Part shown: piece by piece, positions 50,290-58,460 of the stretch
Position numbering within the stretch: position 1 is the stretch's first letter
How the letters are laid out: every line of letters begins with the position of its first letter
Source: an uncultured Ellagibacter sp.
GTDB taxonomy: Bacteria > Actinomycetota > Coriobacteriia > Coriobacteriales > Eggerthellaceae
DNA: 64,000 bases
Assembly: GCF_934643285.1 (NCBI RefSeq)
Contig: NZ_CAKUBT010000008.1
Span: forward strand, 19,429 to 83,428
Direction: 5' to 3'
Notes under the pieces: model-generated
The model's database searches: none
What the model saw: only the letters and a program-made list of their open reading frames with translations
Told to the model about the DNA's origin: nothing
Program-made: the position numbers and the translations under genes

Positions 50290-50397
50290 CTGGGTTCCGG
50301 GCCGGCTCCACGCGCAGTTCCGCACGAGCCGAACAGCCCAGTGGGCTGTTCGTGCGAGCTCAGGACTGTTTGAGCATGGAGCCGGCGCGGAATCCAG
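50290..50397 (-). repeat. Dispersed palindromic element, copy F (full length)
   Basis: A 108-bp imperfect palindrome centred on AACAGCCCAGTGGGCTGTT. Outer arms CTGGGTTCCGGGCCGGCTCC (50290) and the complementary run ending at 50397 pair with two mismatches. Inner half-motifs are GCGCAGTTCCGCACGAG on the left and CAGGACTGTTTGAGCATGG on the right, same orientation as copy C. It fills the gap between the ABC-F gene and trmL. Confidence 0.7.
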
Positions 50398-50442
50398 CCC
50401 CACGTTACCGATTGCTTGCGTTGCGCGGAATAAGAGGCAGAA

Positions 50443-50910
50443 GTGAAACCCCTGAACATTGTGCTTGTCGAACCTGAGATTCCCCAGAACACGGGCAACG
50501 TCGCCCGCACATGCGCCTGCACGGGCTCGGTGCTGCATCTTGTGGAGCCCATGGGCTTCCGCTTGACGCAGCGCAACCTGCAGCGTGCGGGCTGCGACTA
50601 CTGGGACGACGTCGAAATCATGCAGTGGCCATGTGCGGACGCGTTCTTCGAGGTACACGGGGGAGACGAGCTGCACCTGTTCACGGGGCACGTGTCGCGC
50701 AACTACACCGATGCGGTTTACGGTGAAGGCGCGTTTCTCCTGTTCGGACGCGAGAGCCGCGGGCTTGATGCGTCCGTGATCGAGCGTTATCTCGACGCGT
50801 GCGTTCGTATCCCCATGCGCGAGAACGAGCGCAGCTTGAACCTTTCGAATGCCGTGGCCATCGCAACCTACGAGGCCCTCCGCCAACAATCCTGGCCGAA
50901 CATGAGCTAG
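50443..50910 (+). CDS. trmL: tRNA (cytidine/uridine-34 2'-O)-methyltransferase
   Basis: 155 residues, the normal TrmL length, with SPOUT-family (knotted) motifs: IVLVEPEIPQNTGNVARTC at the N-terminus, LLFGRESRGLDASVIE and IPMRENERSLNLSNAVAIATYEA at the SAM-binding knot. It methylates the wobble base of tRNA-Leu in known species. GTG start after AAGAGGCAGAA. The palindromic copy F lies directly upstream. Confidence 0.92.
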   Translation: MKPLNIVLVEPEIPQNTGNVARTCACTGSVLHLVEPMGFRLTQRNLQRAGCDYWDDVEIMQWPCADAFFEVHGGDELHLFTGHVSRNYTDAVYGEGAFLLFGRESRGLDASVIERYLDACVRIPMRENERSLNLSNAVAIATYEALRQQSWPNMS

Positions 50911-51047
50911 CCCTCCGTCCATCGACAGCGCACGTCATTCTGCGGAATCGCCCCGATTGTCCCCATCGAAACAAAGCTGCTCAAACGGGCATACACCCTT
51001 AGCGGCGATGTTCGCCTCTCTTCAATGCTTGCATCCTAAGGTTGCTT

Positions 51048-51074
51048 GCAGTTTGGTACAATGCACCAAACTGC
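51048..51074. promoter_or_regulatory. Operator-like inverted repeat over the RCC1/lipase gene promoter
   Basis: GCAGTTTGGT (51048-51057) and ACCAAACTGC (51065-51074) are perfect 10-bp inverted repeats separated by 7 nt. The -10-like TACAAT (51057-51062) sits in the spacer. A repressor bound here would block transcription of the surface protein gene 33 nt downstream. The regulator is not identifiable from the window. Confidence 0.5.
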
Positions 51075-51106
51075 TCGATTGTATCATTGAAACGCGGAGG
51101 TACGGC

Positions 51107-54100
51107 ATGGCGAATCCATGGCGCAAAGCGCTCTCATCTTTCTTGTCAATTGTGCTCGTGGCGGGGCTTTTGCCCTGCGCGTCGTTCTACGGTTCGGCAT
51201 GGGCGAGCGATGCCGAAGGTGAGGCCTCTGCCTCAGACGCTGCCCAGGTTGCGGAAGGTGCCTCAACTGCGGATTCGGCCCTACCTGCCGATGCCGACCA
51301 ATCCTCCGAGTCAACGCAGTTCGCAGCTGTGGCTCAACCTGCGGACTCAACGCAGCTCGCAACCGCCGCGCAATCTTCAACCGAGACGCTGCCGTTCGGG
51401 AACACCATCTCCGCGGCAGGCGAGGACCATTCAGCTGCTATCACCGAGAATGGGGAGCTTTGGACCTGGGGCCGTAACAACGTATTTCAGCTTGGATATT
51501 TGTTGGGCCCTGGTGATGATTACTCTTGTACGCCGAACAAGCTCATGGACGATGTTGCGAGCGTTGCTCTCGCTACAAATTTTTCGGCTGCTGTCAAAAA
51601 TAACGGAGAGCTTTGGATGTGGGGTTATAACGGAGGGGGCGTGGTCGGAAACGAGGATATGGGATCTCCTTATGGATTCGCTCCCGCAAAGGTCATGGAC
51701 GATGTTGTCAGCGTTTCGCTCGGCTATCTGCATGTCGCCGCAATCAAGCGCGACGGATCGCTCTGGATGTGGGGCGATAATTCGCATGGCGAGCTGGGCA
51801 ACGGGACGACTAACGACAGCGGCAACTATGAGCCAAAAATGATAATGAATAATGTCGCTGCCGTTTCTTTGGGCACTGGTTATTCCGCCGCGATTGATTG
51901 CGATGGGGCGCTCTGGATGTGGGGCGACAATTCGAAAGGGCAGTTCGGAAACGGCACGACTGAGAGTAGCACCACCCCCATCAAGGTTATGGACGGTGTT
52001 TCTGCTGTGTCGCTCGGCGGGTCTCATACTGGGGTCATCATGACAGATGGGTCACTTTTAACCTGGGGATGGAATCTTGATGGACAGTTGGGGAATGGAA
52101 CGACCGAGGATAGCCGCGTTCCCGTCAAGGTGATGGATGACGTAGCTTCGATATCATTCCGCGGTTGTAACTCCTCGGCTGTCAAGAAAGACGGCACGTT
52201 GTGGGTGTGGGGCGAAGGCCACTACAACCAAGTTGGAGTGACTTATTGGGACCAGCTTAAGCCCGTACAATACCTCGAAGGGGTTGTCTGCGCTTCGGTG
52301 GGCATGAACCATACTGCCGCCCTCAAGCAGGATGGCACGCTTTGGACGTGGGGCTGCAACAATTACGGACAGCTCGGATACATGACCTTAGAACAGCAGT
52401 GGACACCTTACCAAGTCATGGACAAAGTTGCCCTTCCTGCGGGTTCATCGGGCGCAGTCCCGTCCGAAACGATTCCCTCTGACCCCTTCACGGCAAGCGC
52501 TTGGTTTAAGGCTTCGGGGGGCGATGGTGAAGCTGCGACTGTAGTGAACTGGGACGATGCCTGGTTTAACGCCTCTTCGTACACGTACAACCACGACCTT
52601 GCCACCACTGCCGCCGTGCTCGCCGCCGCGGCTTACGATGAGTCGTTCGTGAAAAAGACGTTGCGAGACGAGCTCGGCTTCAATGCGTTCGATTCGGTGG
52701 AATATCACCCCGAAGGGAAGGACTACAACGGCGACTACGACCAGGTTGGCTACTCCATCGAGACGCGCATGACCTCAAACGGCGTGCCGATCATCGCCGT
52801 CATCGTGCGCGGTACGCCCGGCAACGGCGAGTGGCTCAGCAACCTCAACGTCGCCGACACGCTGCAGAATTCCGACCAGGAAACGCACGAGGGTTTTAAG
52901 GCGGGGGCGCTGCAGGTGCTTCGGGCCCTGCGCAGTTACGTGTACGACAACGGCATCGACCTCGCCAAAGCGCGCGTGCTCATCGCCGGCCACAGCCGGG
53001 GCGCGGCGGTGTCGAACATTCTCGGTGCCCGTCTTGACGATGGGCTGACAACCGACGCGGGGACGCTCTCGCCCGACAACGTCTACACCTTCACGTTCGA
53101 ATCGCCCAACGCCACGCGTGCAAGCAACCGCAGCGATGCCAAGTACGGCAACATCTTCAACATTGTGAACCCCGAGGACGTCGTCATCAAGGTGCCGCTT
53201 GGCGAATGGGGCTACGGCCGCTACGGCAATGATCTGGCGCTGCCTTCCAGGTCGAACACGCTTAGGGGCGACTACAAGGCGCAGCTGGCAAAGATGAACG
53301 AGTACTTCGAGCGCTTCAGCGACGGGGAAAAGTACCGAGGCTACCTCACTGGCTCCGTCACCGCATCGTCGATCTCGACGGAGATGGCGATGCTCGCTCG
53401 ATCGACCTGGTGGTACTACCACAACCGTCTGGCTGGGGTAACGCCGCATGAGGTGTTCACGAGTCTCGTGAAGGCTGCCATCATGGGTTCCGCCGATAAC
53501 GGCGACTATGCCGTTTTGTACGCAGCGATGGTGATCCCGCAGTACAAGCTCCTGTTCACGGCCATTTTCGGCACGGGCGCGCTTAACGGGGCGTTCATCA
53601 CGGGCAAGGGCGTGGTGCACGGGCATACGCAGGAAACCTACGTGGCGTGGATGGAAAGCGATGAGGCTGCGCTCGGCGAGTTCCCCGAGATATTCGCCCG
53701 CAAGAATTACCGCTCGCTGCTTGTTGCCTGCCCGGTCGACGTCAAGGTTTACGACGCCGAGAGCAATCTTGTCGCATCGATTTCCAACGATGAGGTTGAC
53801 GAGACCCTGCTTGAAGAGGGTCTTCCCGCGGCAGTGACATCCGACGGCGTGAAGATGGTCGATATCCCCGCCGGTGGCGACTACCGCGTCGAAGTCACCG
53901 CGACCGACGGCGGCGAGATGGACGTGACCGTTGAGGAGCGAGATGTCCTAAGCAGTGATCCTGTCAGCGTGAAAAGCTACCAAGGGGTTGCTATCGAGGA
54001 GGGCGATGTGTTCTCGCTCGATGTGTGCGCGCAGGATGCTCCCGCTGATTGCGTGCTCGTGGACGACTCGACCGGCGACGAGGCGAAGGCTTCCTCCGTC

Positions 54101-54961
54101 GCGTCGGGCTCGGACTTGCAGGAAGCGACGGTGTCCGTTTCCGCGGAAGGTGAAGGCGACGTTTGGGGCGGCGGCACGGTGGTTGCTGGCGGCAAAATCG
54201 CCATCCACGCGCGAGCATCGGAAGGCAGCGTGTTCATCGGGTGGCAGCGCGAGGGCGCATCGGGTGAGCGGGAAGCGATCGCCGGCGGTGCTGATATCGA
54301 GGTGCGCGCATCCGAGGATGTAACGTATGTGGCGCAGTTCGCGAGCGTCCCGTCTGAGTTCCCCGACGTCGACTATGCCGAGTGGTACGCCGAGGGTGTG
54401 TCGTTCTGCTCCGCGAAGGGCCTTATCACTGGCTATGCGGAAGGCCCCGATGCCGGTCTGTTCGGCGTAGGCAGGCCCCTCACGCGTGCGCAGTTCGCCA
54501 TGATCCTCTGGCGCGCAGCCGACCCCGACGCTGCTGCAGCGTACAAACCCGCCGACACGCCTAACACCACGGGTATGGACGATGTCGAGTCCTTCGTGTG
54601 GTACACCGGTGCTGCCAACTGGGCTGTTGCCAACCATGTGATCAACGGCTTCAACAACGGCGACGGCACGTTTAGCTTTATGCCCAATGAGCCGGTGACC
54701 GCTGAGCAGGTGGCCAAGATCTTCTGCAACTACGCGAACGGTGGCCAGGCCGGCGATCTGTCAGCTCTCGGCGACTTGACCGATAGCGACGCCATATCCG
54801 ACTGGGCTGTGGGTTCGGTGGCCTGGGCTAAGGAATCTGGCCTTGTCAGCGGCTACGATAACCACGACGGGACCTACACGTTCGCGCCCGCCGAGAGCAC
54901 TTCTCGCGAGCGCGCCGCGACCCTGATCATGAAGGCGTATCGACAGGGGATTTTGAAGTAG
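51107..54961 (+). CDS. Surface protein: RCC1 repeats + class 3 lipase-like domain + SLH anchor
   Basis: 1284 residues. A signal peptide (hydrophobic core SSFLSIVLVAGLLPCASFY, cleavage near AWASD) is followed by an acidic Ala/Ser/Thr/Gln linker. About seven RCC1-type blades come next (about 105-445; repeats of GELWTWGRN / GSLWMWGDNSHGELGNGTT). A lipase class 3/Mbeg1-like alpha/beta hydrolase follows, with nucleophile GHSRGAA (Ser630), NPEDVVIKVPLGEWG and HGHTQETYVAW supplying likely Asp and His. Then a divergent InlB-B/bacterial repeat (about 1007-1080) and three SLH modules (about 1085-1284). ATG after CGGAGG. The substrate is unknown. Confidence 0.88.
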   Translation: MANPWRKALSSFLSIVLVAGLLPCASFYGSAWASDAEGEASASDAAQVAEGASTADSALPADADQSSESTQFAAVAQPADSTQLATAAQSSTETLPFGNTISAAGEDHSAAITENGELWTWGRNNVFQLGYLLGPGDDYSCTPNKLMDDVASVALATNFSAAVKNNGELWMWGYNGGGVVGNEDMGSPYGFAPAKVMDDVVSVSLGYLHVAAIKRDGSLWMWGDNSHGELGNGTTNDSGNYEPKMIMNNVAAVSLGTGYSAAIDCDGALWMWGDNSKGQFGNGTTESSTTPIKVMDGVSAVSLGGSHTGVIMTDGSLLTWGWNLDGQLGNGTTEDSRVPVKVMDDVASISFRGCNSSAVKKDGTLWVWGEGHYNQVGVTYWDQLKPVQYLEGVVCASVGMNHTAALKQDGTLWTWGCNNYGQLGYMTLEQQWTPYQVMDKVALPAGSSGAVPSETIPSDPFTASAWFKASGGDGEAATVVNWDDAWFNASSYTYNHDLATTAAVLAAAAYDESFVKKTLRDELGFNAFDSVEYHPEGKDYNGDYDQVGYSIETRMTSNGVPIIAVIVRGTPGNGEWLSNLNVADTLQNSDQETHEGFKAGALQVLRALRSYVYDNGIDLAKARVLIAGHSRGAAVSNILGARLDDGLTTDAGTLSPDNVYTFTFESPNATRASNRSDAKYGNIFNIVNPEDVVIKVPLGEWGYGRYGNDLALPSRSNTLRGDYKAQLAKMNEYFERFSDGEKYRGYLTGSVTASSISTEMAMLARSTWWYYHNRLAGVTPHEVFTSLVKAAIMGSADNGDYAVLYAAMVIPQYKLLFTAIFGTGALNGAFITGKGVVHGHTQETYVAWMESDEAALGEFPEIFARKNYRSLLVACPVDVKVYDAESNLVASISNDEVDETLLEEGLPAAVTSDGVKMVDIPAGGDYRVEVTATDGGEMDVTVEERDVLSSDPVSVKSYQGVAIEEGDVFSLDVCAQDAPADCVLVDDSTGDEAKASSVASGSDLQEATVSVSAEGEGDVWGGGTVVAGGKIAIHARASEGSVFIGWQREGASGEREAIAGGADIEVRASEDVTYVAQFASVPSEFPDVDYAEWYAEGVSFCSAKGLITGYAEGPDAGLFGVGRPLTRAQFAMILWRAADPDAAAAYKPADTPNTTGMDDVESFVWYTGAANWAVANHVINGFNNGDGTFSFMPNEPVTAEQVAKIFCNYANGGQAGDLSALGDLTDSDAISDWAVGSVAWAKESGLVSGYDNHDGTYTFAPAESTSRERAATLIMKAYRQGILK

Positions 54962-55181
54962 CGTGAAGCCGACGCCCGCGCTGGTGACGTAATCGGCGCA
55001 GGCGTCTTGCCGCGATCGCCGCTCGGTGTCGGTGCCTGTTTTAAGGCGGGCGCCGGCACTGGCGCTCTGGATTCTTGCGCCCGCAAGCGCAATGCCTTCT
55101 CGCTTTCCATCTGCGCACTTTTCGCGCAGGGGAGTGAGGTGCGCGCTTAGCGGGCTTTCCCTTGCGCTACACTTATGACCC

Positions 55182-55865
55182 ATGTCATCACAATATCTTG
55201 CCTACATAGTCTGCTCGGTCCTAAGCTTCGTGCCCGCCATCGTGTTTCACGAGGTGGCGCACGGGTTTGCGGCATACAAGCTCGGCGATCCCACGGCTAA
55301 GCGCGCGGGGCGCCTGTCGCTTAACCCGCTCAAGCACGTCGACCCGTTCGGCACGGTCATCCTGCCTTTGTGCATGCTCGCGATGAACGGCCCCGTGTTC
55401 GGCTATGCGAAGCCGGTTCCCTACAACCCGTCTTATTTCAAGAACCCCAAGACGGGCGACGTCATCGTTGGCCTTGCCGGACCGGCGGCGAACCTCGTGA
55501 TGGCCGCCTTCGCCGGCGCCATCGCCTGGGCCCTCTACGGCCAAGCGCCCGCGCTCGTCGCGCAAAGCGAGGCGTTCGCATACTTCTACCTCATGTTCCT
55601 GCCCATGTTCGCGCTCATCAATCTCTATCTGCTCTTCTTTAACCTGCTGCCGATTCCGCCGCTCGACGGCTCGTCGGTGCTCGCGCTTTTCATCCCGAAA
55701 AAGCACATGCACACGTACTACCGCGTGCAGCAGTACGCCATGCCCGTCTTCATGATCGTCCTCATCGTTCTACCGTATGTCCTGCACGTGAACCCCATAG
55801 GCGTCTACCTCGACGTCACGGCGGGAAATGTGGCCAACCTGTTGTTCCCGTTCAGGGTTTCCTAG
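55182..55865 (+). CDS. Site-2 protease family (M50) membrane metalloprotease
   Basis: 227 residues with about six hydrophobic segments. The zinc motif HEVAHG is in the first-helix region (IVFHEVAHGFAAYKLGD), and the third ligand lies in FNLLPIPPLDGSSVL. It matches the short S2P/FtsRL-like group without a PDZ domain. Such enzymes cut proteins inside the membrane. It stands 11 nt before scpA, a common pairing. The start ATG has no strong ribosome binding site. The 54962-55181 interval holds no clear gene. Confidence 0.9.
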   Translation: MSSQYLAYIVCSVLSFVPAIVFHEVAHGFAAYKLGDPTAKRAGRLSLNPLKHVDPFGTVILPLCMLAMNGPVFGYAKPVPYNPSYFKNPKTGDVIVGLAGPAANLVMAAFAGAIAWALYGQAPALVAQSEAFAYFYLMFLPMFALINLYLLFFNLLPIPPLDGSSVLALFIPKKHMHTYYRVQQYAMPVFMIVLIVLPYVLHVNPIGVYLDVTAGNVANLLFPFRVS

Positions 55866-55876
55866 GGGGCGAAGCT

Positions 55877-56671
55877 GTGTCCTATAAAGTCCGCACTGCA
55901 AGCTTCGAGGGCCCGTTCGATCTTCTGCTATACCTCGTGAGCAGGCAGAAAGTCGATATCGGCGCCATCTCGATCACCGAGATTGCCGACCAATACCTCG
56001 CCGAGGTCACGCGCATGAAGAACCTCGACCTCGACGTGGCGAGCGACTTTCTGCTCGTGGCATCGACGCTGCTCGAGATCAAGGCGCAAAGCCTCATCCC
56101 GCAGGATACGCCCGAAATCGACGACGATATCGCGGAGCTCACCCCGAGCGAGGCGCGCGATATCCTGGTCGAGCGGCTGCTTGCCTACAAGCAGTACAAG
56201 AACGCGAGCGCCGCCCTTCATGCTCGCTTCGTGTCGGAAGGCCGCATGCACACGCGTCCGTTCGGACCCGACGTGTGCTTCTTGAACCTCATGCCCGACT
56301 ACCTGAAAGACGTCACGCTCGACGGTCTCGCGCTCACGTGCGCCCGTGCGCTGGCCCGACGTGATGTGTTCCTTCTGGAAAGCGAGCATATCGCCGCAAA
56401 GCCCATTCCCGTCGAGACGCACGTGCGGGCCATCCACCAGCGCATCGTCAACCGCGGACACCTGCGGTTTTCCGACTTAGTCGATGGGCGCACGCCGACG
56501 CCAGTCGTTGTCGTGACATTCCTCGCGGTGCTCGAGCTCTACAAGCGCTCCATGGTGAAGATCAACCAAGACGAGTTGTTCGGCGATATCTCGATCGACT
56601 ACATCGAGGGGTCGGGTGAGCTCGACCTGACGGGCGAAGATGCGCTCACGTCGGTGGGCGAGGAGGAGTAA
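55877..56671 (+). CDS. scpA: Segregation and condensation protein A
   Basis: 264 residues, the kleisin subunit that bridges the SMC dimer with ScpB. N-terminal FEGPFDLLLYLVSRQKVDIGAISITEIADQYLAEV and FLLVASTLLEIKAQSLIP are the ScpA signature. The C-terminal winged helix contains VVVTFLAVLELYKRSMVKINQDELFGDISI. GTG start with AGGGGGCGAAGCT upstream. scpB begins 2 nt after its stop. Confidence 0.94.
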   Translation: MSYKVRTASFEGPFDLLLYLVSRQKVDIGAISITEIADQYLAEVTRMKNLDLDVASDFLLVASTLLEIKAQSLIPQDTPEIDDDIAELTPSEARDILVERLLAYKQYKNASAALHARFVSEGRMHTRPFGPDVCFLNLMPDYLKDVTLDGLALTCARALARRDVFLLESEHIAAKPIPVETHVRAIHQRIVNRGHLRFSDLVDGRTPTPVVVVTFLAVLELYKRSMVKINQDELFGDISIDYIEGSGELDLTGEDALTSVGEEE

Positions 56672-56673
56672 CC

Positions 56674-57576
56674 ATGTTCGAAGGTTTGCAGAAAGACCAG
56701 CTCGCAGGCGCAATAGAGGCAATGCTGTTCGTGACCGACGAGCCGGTCGGCACCATCGCGCTCGCCGACATGCTCGAGATCGACCCTGCCGACGTCGAGA
56801 GTGCCCTTGTGGGGCTTCGCGACAAGCTCGAGGCCGAAAACCGAGGCATCCAGCTGCGTGAAGTGGCGGGCGGCTGGCGGCTGTACACGCACCCCGCTTA
56901 CCACGAGCTCATCGAGAAGTACGTCCTTTCCTGGGACACGCGCAAGCTCTCCCAAGCCGCCATGGAAACGCTCGCGATCGTGGCGTATACCCAGCCCACG
57001 ACGCGCGCCCAGGTGGCGAGCGTGCGCGGCGTGAACTCTGACAGCTCCATCAACTCCCTGGTGGAAAAGGGCCTCGTGCGCGAGGCGGGGACTGCGGACA
57101 CGCCCGGCAACCCCACGCTCTACGCCACGACGCGAGTGTTTTTGGAGAAGTTCGGCCTGCGCTCCACCGCCGATCTGCCCGACCTTTCCGAGTTTGCTCC
57201 CGACGATTCCACGCGCACGCTTATCCGCGAGCGCCTTTCCGCAGCTCATGAGGCAAGTGGTACCGCACTTGAACACGACGAGGGCGACGTGCTCGACCGC
57301 ATCGTCTACGACGACGAGGAGGGCGACATGAGCGGGGCCGTTGCGGGCGAGGCGCTCGTGGGTCATACGGCGCCCGAGTCGCTGTTCTCGCAGGATGCGG
57401 GTTACCGTGCGGCTGCGTCGCGCGACGAAGCAGGGGAAGACGGCGAGGAAGAGGGCTTTTCCGGTATGGACGACGGTTCGGCGCAGGAGATGCTTCGCCA
57501 GGCCATGGCCCAGGGCTTCGGCGTGGTCGACAAGATCGACTTCGATGAGCTCACGTTCGAAACGGAAGACGAGTAG
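56674..57576 (+). CDS. scpB: Segregation and condensation protein B
   Basis: 300 residues; the first ~185 form the ScpB double winged helix (AIEAMLFVTDEPVGTIALADML, LREVAGGWRLYTHPAY, LSQAAMETLAIVAYTQPTTRAQVASVRGVNSDS, YATTRVFLEKFGL). The last ~110 residues are a strongly acidic extension (DEEGDMSGA, GEDGEEEGFSGMDDGS) not found in typical 190-200 residue ScpB proteins. It partners ScpA and SMC in chromosome folding. rluB begins 2 nt later. Confidence 0.93.
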   Translation: MFEGLQKDQLAGAIEAMLFVTDEPVGTIALADMLEIDPADVESALVGLRDKLEAENRGIQLREVAGGWRLYTHPAYHELIEKYVLSWDTRKLSQAAMETLAIVAYTQPTTRAQVASVRGVNSDSSINSLVEKGLVREAGTADTPGNPTLYATTRVFLEKFGLRSTADLPDLSEFAPDDSTRTLIRERLSAAHEASGTALEHDEGDVLDRIVYDDEEGDMSGAVAGEALVGHTAPESLFSQDAGYRAAASRDEAGEDGEEEGFSGMDDGSAQEMLRQAMAQGFGVVDKIDFDELTFETEDE

Positions 57577-57578
57577 CC

Positions 57579-58397
57579 ATGATGCGCCTGCAGAAGTTTC
57601 TTGCGCGCGCGGGCGTCGCGTCGCGCCGCCATGCCGAAGAGCTCATCGTCGCCGGTCGCGTCACGGTGAACGGGCAGCCTGCTGAGCTGGGGTGCTCGGT
57701 CGATCCTGGCAGCGACGAGATTCGCGTTGACGGCGGAGCGCTGGTGCGCCTTGCCGAGGGCGACGTCACGATTATGCTTCACAAGCCCGCAGGCTACGTC
57801 ACCACGATGGACGACCCCCAGGGTCGAGCTACGGTGGCCGACCTCGTCCCCGTCGATCGCTTCCCGGGGCTGTTCCCCGTGGGGCGCCTCGACCGCGACA
57901 CGACGGGCCTTCTTCTCTTCACGACCGACGGCGAGCTGGGAAACGCGCTTCTGCACCCGCGCCGCCATGTGGAGAAACGCTACCTTGCCCTGGTCGAAGG
58001 GGCGCCCGACGCCAAGGCGCTTGATCGGTTGCGCTGCGGTGTTGCCCTCTCCGACGGCATGACGCTTCCCGCTCGTGCCGAGCTTTTGCGGGGCAGCGAT
58101 GCGCAAAAGGCCGCGCGCGCGATCGGGACGGGCAAGGGTGCGGGCGGCATCAACGCCTCGCATGCTGGCAAGCGCAGCCGGGCGGTCCGTGAGAAGACGG
58201 GGAGCTATGTGCTCGTCTGCTTGCGCGAGGGCCGTAAGCGGGAGGTTCGCCGCATGCTCGAAGCGGTGGGTTATCCGGTCATCGCGCTGCATCGCTCTTC
58301 CTTTGGTCCGCTCGAGCTAGGGGATTTGCCCCGCGGCTCATGGCGCGAGCTCACGGATGTGGAAGTCGGCGAACTGAAGGCCGCGATCTGCCCGTAA
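57579..58397 (+). CDS. rluB: Ribosomal large-subunit pseudouridine synthase B
   Basis: 272 residues. S4 RNA-binding domain at the N-terminus (MRLQKFLARAGVASRRHAEELIVAGRVTVNG), then the RsuA/RluB catalytic core with the aspartate in GRLDRDTTGLLLFTTDGELGNALLHP and LREGRKREVRRMLEAVGYPV. It isomerises a uridine in 23S rRNA; RluE/RsuA-like relatives are alternatives. An insert around 185-205 (GAGGINASHAGKRSR) is low complexity. ATG ATG start, 2 nt after scpB. Confidence 0.9.
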   Translation: MMRLQKFLARAGVASRRHAEELIVAGRVTVNGQPAELGCSVDPGSDEIRVDGGALVRLAEGDVTIMLHKPAGYVTTMDDPQGRATVADLVPVDRFPGLFPVGRLDRDTTGLLLFTTDGELGNALLHPRRHVEKRYLALVEGAPDAKALDRLRCGVALSDGMTLPARAELLRGSDAQKAARAIGTGKGAGGINASHAGKRSRAVREKTGSYVLVCLREGRKREVRRMLEAVGYPVIALHRSSFGPLELGDLPRGSWRELTDVEVGELKAAICP

Positions 58398-58460
58398 CTG
58401 CTAAACTAAACGACTGCTGCCCGGGCGACGAGGACTTGGGCGCGAGGAAAAGGTTAGTGC

